A stretch of 64,000 nt of DNA from the NCBI RefSeq assembly GCF_030818255.1, contig NZ_JAUTAG010000001.1, forward strand, positions 620,001-684,000. The letters run 5' to 3'. Made by a program: the position numbers and the translations under genes. Shown here in pieces: positions 59,077 to 64,000 of this stretch. Position 1 is the stretch's first letter. Each line of letters begins with the position of its first letter. This DNA is from Microbacterium sp. SORGH_AS_0969. Its GTDB lineage: Bacteria > Actinomycetota > Actinomycetes > Actinomycetales > Microbacteriaceae. The notes beneath the pieces were generated by a model that did not search any database, had not been told where the DNA came from, and saw only the letters and a list, made by a program, of their open reading frames with translations.

Positions 59077-59822
59077 GGTGCGCGCACCTCGACGCCCGCG
59101 GCGTCCAGGGCGGCACGGACGGCGCGGGCCATCGCGACCGCCGACGGGGTGTCGCCGTGCAGGCAGAGCGAGGCAGCGGCGACGGCGATGCGATCACCGT
59201 CGACCGTCTCGACCTCGCCCTCGCGCACGAGCCGCACCGCGCGCGCGGCGACGCGGGCCGGATCCTCGACGAGGTCGCCGGGTTCGCCGCGTGGGACGAG
59301 TCCGCCGTCCGCGGTGTAGCCGCGATCCAGGAAGGCCTCGTGCACGAAGGGAAGACCCGCGGATGCCGCGACCTCGGCGATCACGCCCGGAAGCCCGAGC
59401 ACGGGGAGGGCACGACCGAGACGCGAGGACAGGTCGACGACGGCGTCGACGACCGCCCGCGCCTGCTCGGCATCGTCACGGACAGCGTGATAGAGCGCCC
59501 CGTGGGGCTTCACGTAACGAAGGTCGGCGCCGGCCGCCACGAGCGCGGCGAGCTGCGCGGCGACGCTCGTGCGGAGCGCCGCGACGGCGGGCTGGCGGCA
59601 GATACGGCCGAAGTTCTCCCGGTCCGCGTAGGAGGGGTGGGCGCCCACGGCGACGCCGAAGCGCGCGGCCCGCGCCACGGCTTCGCGCATCGACGCAGCA
59701 TCACCCGCGTGACCGCCGCAGGCGACGTTCGCGCTCGAGATCACGGCGAACATCGCCTCGTCGTCGGCGGTCGGCATCCCGTCGACGGTCTCGCCGAGGT
59801 CGGCGTTGAGGTCCACGCGCAT
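59070..59822 (-). CDS. pxpA: 5-oxoprolinase subunit A (LamB/YcsF family)
   Basis: 250 residues. The start MRVDLNADLGE is the family N-terminus, so ATG 59822 is preferred over an upstream frame start. Motifs: SANVACGGHAGD, GVAVGAHPSYADRENFG and YVKPHGALYH, with the His/Asp residues of the PxpA barrel. It works with PxpB and PxpC on 5-oxo-L-proline in the cytoplasm. It is divergent from the ABC ATPase gene, with 261 bp between; I see no convincing promoter in that gap. Confidence 0.94.
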   Translation of the reverse strand: MRVDLNADLGETVDGMPTADDEAMFAVISSANVACGGHAGDAASMREAVARAARFGVAVGAHPSYADRENFGRICRQPAVAALRTSVAAQLAALVAAGADLRYVKPHGALYHAVRDDAEQARAVVDAVVDLSSRLGRALPVLGLPGVIAEVAASAGLPFVHEAFLDRGYTADGGLVPRGEPGDLVEDPARVAARAVRLVREGEVETVDGDRIAVAAASLCLHGDTPSAVAMARAVRAALDAAGVEVRAPW

Positions 59823-60083
59823 GCTGCCCACGGTAGCGCCGCACGGGCGTGGGCTCACCGGCAGTGCGGGTTCACGGCCCCTCAGCTTCGGGGCGCCGTT
59901 CCTTCATCGGCGCGGCCCGCGCGCGCCCCGAACGGCGGAAAGCGCCCCGAGCGGGGGACGCGCCCGGCCGGCACGCTCCCGACCCGCGGTCTGCCGGGGC
60001 GTGATCGCGCCGACGCGTTACGGCCGCGTGACGATGTGCGCCGGGGGGTGGGCAGACGGGGCCGGGCGGACGAGGATGGACGA

Positions 60084-61748
60084 ATGACCTCCGATGTCGC
60101 CGGTCCCCCCGCTCCGGCATCCCCCCAGCCCCTTCTCTCGGTCCGTGATCTCGCGGTCGACTTCGCCACCATGGATGGCCCCGTGCGGGCCGTCGATGGG
60201 GTGAGCCTCGACATCCACGCGGGTGAGACCATCGCGATCGTCGGCGAGTCCGGCTCCGGCAAGTCGACGACCGCCATGGCGATCATCGGCCTGTTGGCAT
60301 CCGGTGGTCGTGTGGCGCGCGGGCAAATCCTGCTCGACGGCGAAGACCTCACGACCTACGGCGAAGCGCGGATGCGCCAGGTGCGCGGGCGACAGATCGG
60401 CCTCGTCCCGCAGGACCCGATGTCGAACCTCAACCCGGTCGCGAGGATCGGGACGCAGGTGGCAGAGACGCTGCTCGCCCACGGGCTCGCCGACCGGTCG
60501 AGCGTGAAGGGCAGAGTCGTCGAGGCGCTCGAGGCCGCCGGCCTCCCAGACGCCGCGAAGCGGGCGGCGCAGTACCCGCACGAGTTCTCGGGCGGGATGC
60601 GGCAGCGCGCCCTCATCGCGATCGGCCTCGCGTGCCGACCGCGCCTGCTCATCGCGGACGAGCCGACCAGCGCCCTCGATGTCACCGTGCAGCAGACGAT
60701 CCTCGACCAGATCGACAAGCAGACGGACGAGCTCGGCGCGGCCGTGCTGCTGATCACGCACGACCTCGGGCTCGCCGCCGAGCGGGCATCGAGAGTCGTC
60801 GTGATGCACCGCGGACGGGTCGTGGAGCAGGGCCCGGCGCGGCAGATCCTGGAGAACCCGCAGCACTCCTATACGAAGTCGCTCGTGGCTGCGGCGCCGT
60901 CGGTGGCGGCGGTGCGCCTGCGGCCGGAGGACTTCCGCGGCGACCGGGCGGTCGAGACCCGAGACGACATCGTCGAGATCGAAGGGCTCACCAAGGTCTA
61001 CCCCGTGCGTGGTCGCGGCGACGACTTCCGCGCCGTCGACGACGTCTCGCTGTCGATCCCCCGCGGCCAGACGGTCGCGATCGTGGGCGAGTCGGGATCG
61101 GGCAAGACCACCACGGCCCGCATGCTGCTGAAGGTCGTCGAGCCCACGAGCGGCTCGATCCGCTTCGACGGACAGGACGTATCGGCGCTGAAGGGCGAGG
61201 CGCTCCGGCAGTTCCGCCAGAGAGTGCAGCCGATCTTCCAGGACCCCTACTCGAGCCTGAACCCCATGTTCACGGTCGAACGGATCGTGGAGGAACCCCT
61301 CTCCTTCTACAAGCGCGGGTCGAAGGCCGACCGTTCGAAGCGCGTGCGCCAGTTGATGGATGACGTGGCTCTGCCGGCATCCATGCTCCGCCGCTACCCC
61401 TCGGAGCTGTCGGGCGGGCAGCGGCAGCGCGTCGCGATCGCCCGTGCCCTCGCGCTGTCGCCCGAGCTGATCGTGTGCGACGAGCCGGTGTCGGCGCTCG
61501 ACGTGCTCGTGCAGGCCCAGATCCTCGAGCTGCTGGGCGACCTTCAGCGCGAATACGGGCTGAGCTACCTCTTCATCTCGCACGACCTCGCCGTGGTGCG
61601 CCTGATCAGCGACTACGTGTGCGTGATGAAGGACGGGCGCCTCGTGGAGGCGGCATCCAGCGAAGAGGTCTTCACGAATCCGCGCGATCCGTACACGCGG
61701 CGCCTGCTGTCGTCGATCCCGGGGAATGAGTTGGGGCTGGCCGGCTGA
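60084..61748 (+). CDS. Dipeptide/oligopeptide ABC transporter, fused double ATPase
   Basis: 554 residues with two ATPase domains in one chain (DppD-DppF type). Domain 1 (about 15-275): Walker A GESGSGKST, signature FSGGMRQRA, Walker B LLIADEPTSALD. Domain 2 (about 295-550): GESGSGKTT, LSGGQRQRV, LIVCDEPVSALD. Both end with the oligopeptide-transporter tail (for example NPQHSYTKSLVAAAPS and NPRDPYTRRLLSSIPG). GAGGATGGA lies upstream of ATG 60084. The permeases are on the opposite strand downstream, which is unusual. Substrate is probably peptides; the nearby oxoprolinase genes hint at pyroglutamyl compounds (inference). Confidence 0.93.
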   Translation: MTSDVAGPPAPASPQPLLSVRDLAVDFATMDGPVRAVDGVSLDIHAGETIAIVGESGSGKSTTAMAIIGLLASGGRVARGQILLDGEDLTTYGEARMRQVRGRQIGLVPQDPMSNLNPVARIGTQVAETLLAHGLADRSSVKGRVVEALEAAGLPDAAKRAAQYPHEFSGGMRQRALIAIGLACRPRLLIADEPTSALDVTVQQTILDQIDKQTDELGAAVLLITHDLGLAAERASRVVVMHRGRVVEQGPARQILENPQHSYTKSLVAAAPSVAAVRLRPEDFRGDRAVETRDDIVEIEGLTKVYPVRGRGDDFRAVDDVSLSIPRGQTVAIVGESGSGKTTTARMLLKVVEPTSGSIRFDGQDVSALKGEALRQFRQRVQPIFQDPYSSLNPMFTVERIVEEPLSFYKRGSKADRSKRVRQLMDDVALPASMLRRYPSELSGGQRQRVAIARALALSPELIVCDEPVSALDVLVQAQILELLGDLQREYGLSYLFISHDLAVVRLISDYVCVMKDGRLVEAASSEEVFTNPRDPYTRRLLSSIPGNELGLAG

Positions 61749-61782
61749 GGCGCGGCTCTGGTGTCTCCGTTCTGGCGATGCA

Positions 61783-62020
61783 TGTCCCACTTTGTGCGAG
61801 ATTCCAGGGCGATTCCTGCACAAAGTGGGACACCGCTACCTCGGTGAGCAGCCCACCACACGGCATGTCCCACTTTGTGCGAGATCACCGCACCATTCCT
61901 GCACAAAGTGGGACACCCCGGCGGCTGCGGGGTACCCGTCCCACGGCACGTCCCACCCCGCCCCGGGGCATGTCCCACATTGTGCGAGATCACCCCGCGA
62001 ATTCTGCACAAAGTGGGACA
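61783..62020. repeat. Three 50-bp inverted-repeat units between convergent transporter genes
   Basis: Units at 61783-61832, 61866-61915 and 61971-62020. Each has a 15-nt arm TGTCCCACTTTGTGC, a 20-nt spacer, and the complementary arm GCACAAAGTGGGACA. Unit 3 has one change in the left arm (CACATTGTGC). Spacers start with GAGAT and end with ATTCCT or similar, with about ten variable bases between. Extra GTCCCAC half-sites occur at 61938 and 61950. The whole 345-bp gap 61749-62093 has no gene; open frames across it are made of the repeat itself. It could act as a bidirectional terminator, as an operator, or be a REP/MITE-like mobile element. Confidence 0.92.
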
Positions 62021-62093
62021 TGGATGCCGCGGCGCCGACGCCGCGGCCCCGACCCGCGCGAGCGGGCCGGGGCCGGAACAGCCGGGCGAGGCG

Positions 62094-63053
62094 CTACCGC
62101 GCGCGGGTGCGCGGGTCCATCGCCTCGCGGAGGGACTCGCCGAGGAGAGTGAAGCCCAGGGCCGTGACGGCGATGCAGATGCCGGGGAGGAACGCCAGCC
62201 ACGGGGCGATCGCCAGCTCGGCCTGCGCGTAGGTGAGCATGCGGCCCCACTCGGCGGTCTGCGGGAGACCGCCGCCGAGGCCCAGGAACGACAGCGCGGC
62301 GGCGTCGATCACAGCGGTCGCGAGCGTCAGGGTGCCCTGCACGATGACCGGGCCGACGCTGTTGGGCAGCACGTGCGTCATCGTGATGGTCCGGCGGCTG
62401 AGGCCGAGGGTCTGCGCCGAGAGCACGTAGTCGGCGCCACGTTGCTGCAGCATCGATGCCCTCAGAAGGCGCGCGAACACCGGCACCTGCGACGCGCCGA
62501 TGGCGATCATGATCGCGAGCTGGCTCTGGCCGAGGATTGCGGCGATCGAGACGGCGAGCAGCAGGTTCGGCACCGACAGGAGGATGTCGACGAACCGCAT
62601 CACGAGCGCGTCGACCCAGCCACCGAACATCCCCGCCAGCAATCCGAGCGCCATTCCGCCCAGAAGACCCAGGGCCGTGGAGATCACCCCGATCTGCAGG
62701 GACGCCTGGGCGCCCCAGATGAGCTTGGACAGCACATCGCCGCCGAACCGGTCGAGGCCGAGGGGGAACTCCGCCATCTCGCCCGGGCCGGGGATGTCGG
62801 TCGGGGTGATGAAGCGCTGGCCCGGCAGCGACTCGGCCGGGTACGGCGCGAGCAGCGGTGCGAGAGCCGCCACCAGGAGGAATGCCAGCACGATGATCGC
62901 GCCGATCCAGGCGACCGGGCTGCGGCGGATCCGCTGGAACACGTCGTGCCAGAAACCGCCGCGCGCCTGGGCGGCGAGCAGCTGCGCATCGACCACCGCG
63001 TTGTCGTCGACGGGGCCGCCGCTGGGGGCGGGAGGGAGGATCGAAGAGCTCAC
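62094..63053 (-). CDS. ABC transporter permease, DppC type
   Basis: 319 residues from GTG 63053, which overlaps the DppB stop (GTGA). The N-terminal cytoplasmic part (about 1-45) is followed by a helix and an OppC-type loop (FPLGLDRFGGDVLSKLIWGA), then four to five helices. ADYVLSAQTLGLSRRTITMTHVLPNS is the EAA-like loop that contacts the ATPases. With DppB it forms the membrane channel of a dipeptide/oligopeptide importer. A longer in-frame reading upstream overlaps DppB and is rejected. Confidence 0.93.
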   Translation of the reverse strand: MSSSILPPAPSGGPVDDNAVVDAQLLAAQARGGFWHDVFQRIRRSPVAWIGAIIVLAFLLVAALAPLLAPYPAESLPGQRFITPTDIPGPGEMAEFPLGLDRFGGDVLSKLIWGAQASLQIGVISTALGLLGGMALGLLAGMFGGWVDALVMRFVDILLSVPNLLLAVSIAAILGQSQLAIMIAIGASQVPVFARLLRASMLQQRGADYVLSAQTLGLSRRTITMTHVLPNSVGPVIVQGTLTLATAVIDAAALSFLGLGGGLPQTAEWGRMLTYAQAELAIAPWLAFLPGICIAVTALGFTLLGESLREAMDPRTRAR

Positions 63054-64000
63054 TGGACTCTCACTCTCGGGTCGATGACGCTGTACGACAGGTCGACCAG
63101 CAGGTTGATGAGGGCGTACGCGATCGCGATGAAGATGATGAAGCCCTGCAGCACCGGGAAGTCGCGCGTGAAGATCGCCCGCGCGAGGAACTGCCCGATG
63201 CCGGGGAAGGCGAACACCGTCTCGGTGAGCACCGCGCCGGAGATGAGCAGGCCCGCCTGCAGTCCCACCGTCGTGATGACGGGGAGCATCGCGTTGCGCA
63301 GGATGAAGCGGTTGCGCAGCGTCCCGGTGCCGATGCCCTTCGCGCGGCCCGTGCGCACGTAGTCGGCATTCTGCACCTCGAGCACCGAGGCGCGCGTGAT
63401 GCGCACGATGATCGCGAGCGGGATGGTGCCGAGCGCGATCGCGGGCAGGATCAGGTGGAGGATGGCATCCCACGACGCGTCGAACTCGCCCGTGATCAGG
63501 CCGTCGAACACGTACAGGTTCGTGTAGTGCGTCGCGTCGATGCGCGGGTTCTGCCGGCCGTCGGAGGGCAGCCAGCCCAACTGGACGGCGAAGACGTACT
63601 TGAGGATGAACGCCAGGAAGAACACCGGGATCGTGATGCCGATGAGGCTCAGCACGACCGCGGTGTGGTCCCAGATCTTGCCGTGGCGACGAGCGGCCCA
63701 GTATCCGAGGGGGATGCCGATGCCCACGGCCACGATGAGCGCGGCGATCGAGAGCTCGAGGGTGGCCGGGAAGCGCCGGACGAACTCCTCCAGCACGGGG
63801 CGGCCCGTCTGGATCGAGGAGCCGAAGTCGCCGGTGAGGAGCCGCCCGAGCCAGGTGAAGTACTGCACGTACAGCGGCTCGTTGAAGCCGTACAGCTCGT
63901 TGATGCGCTCGACGGCCTCGGGAGTCGCGCGCTCGCCGAGAAGGGCGACGGCCGGGCCGCCGGGAAGCGCGCGGACCCAGGCGAAGAGCAGGATCGAGAG
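63050..64000 (-). CDS. ABC transporter permease, DppB type (5' end beyond window)
   Basis: The frame is open from the right edge to the stop at 63050, giving 316 residues without the N-terminal few. The visible start holds ALPGGPAVALLGERATPEAV and GFNEPLYVQYFTWLGRLLTG, the usual region after the first helix of DppB. Later, DYVRTGRAKGIGTGTLRNRF is the EAA loop, and the protein ends VIDPRVRV. About five helices are visible. The start codon and any substrate-binding protein gene lie to the right of the window. It is translationally coupled to the DppC gene. Confidence 0.92.
   Translation of the reverse strand, partial: LSILLFAWVRALPGGPAVALLGERATPEAVERINELYGFNEPLYVQYFTWLGRLLTGDFGSSIQTGRPVLEEFVRRFPATLELSIAALIVAVGIGIPLGYWAARRHGKIWDHTAVVLSLIGITIPVFFLAFILKYVFAVQLGWLPSDGRQNPRIDATHYTNLYVFDGLITGEFDASWDAILHLILPAIALGTIPLAIIVRITRASVLEVQNADYVRTGRAKGIGTGTLRNRFILRNAMLPVITTVGLQAGLLISGAVLTETVFAFPGIGQFLARAIFTRDFPVLQGFIIFIAIAYALINLLVDLSYSVIDPRVRVQ

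Noticed and set aside
59870..59895. Imperfect hairpin between pxpA and the ABC ATPase
   Set aside because: The stem has a bulge and it lies between divergent starts, where a terminator is not expected.
61613..62011. Minus-strand frame of 132 codons across the repeats
   Set aside because: Its sequence (repeated SHKVGHA-like segments) is only the translation of the inverted repeats.
61783..62020. Repeats as a CRISPR array
   Set aside because: Units are palindromic with unequal gaps of 33 and 55 bp, only three copies, and there are no cas genes.

Overview
The window comes from the chromosome of a high-GC actinobacterium, most likely Microbacteriaceae and probably Microbacterium. The evidence is dense high-GC coding, many GTG/TTG starts, actinobacterial-type RpoB, RpoC, EF-G, EF-Tu, S7 and S12, and a DUF4012/DUF1972 polysaccharide locus. 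The species call is inference.

Region 1 (1-25.6 kb) is a surface or exopolysaccharide locus in four alternating strand blocks. It holds the end of a sugar-nucleotide epimerase, a GT4 transferase coupled to an AlgD-like GDP-mannose 6-dehydrogenase, and two secreted beta-helix proteins flanking an OafA-type acyltransferase. It also has seven glycosyltransferases in all, two stand-alone hexapeptide acetyltransferases, a GT2-acetyltransferase fusion, a DUF4012 membrane protein, and two separate Wzy-like/Wzx-like pairs. The first ~20 kb looks less GC-rich than the rest.

Region 2 (25.6-31.4 kb) has an unknown membrane protein and the str operon read on the minus strand (rpsL-rpsG-fusA-tuf), with clear stem-loops at the gene junctions.

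Region 3 (31.4-49.6 kb) lies between rpsL and rpoC. Its core is a seven-gene minus-strand operon: a tail-anchored Ser/Thr kinase without sensor domain, a 1986-residue exported Ig-like/FN3 protein, a MoxR ATPase, a DUF58 protein, a TgpA-like protein that has lost its catalytic Cys and His, a DUF5684-FHA protein, and a tail-anchored protein with eight acidic-Thr motifs that look like FHA ligands. I consider this the best candidate for a poorly described system: an envelope signalling or assembly machine with an intracellular phospho-Thr/FHA switch. Five small envelope or hypothetical genes follow, two of them convergent paralogs.

Region 4 (49.6-57.4 kb) is rpoB-rpoC, with a recognisable promoter and a second, near-consensus promoter pointing the other way with no gene behind it.

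Region 5 (57.4-64 kb) contains 5-oxoprolinase genes (pxpA and a fused pxpB-pxpC) beside a dipeptide-type ABC importer (fused double ATPase, and two permeases on the opposite strand). Between the convergent transporter genes sit three 50-bp inverted repeats of one family. No tRNA, rRNA, CRISPR array, insertion sequence or replication origin was seen.
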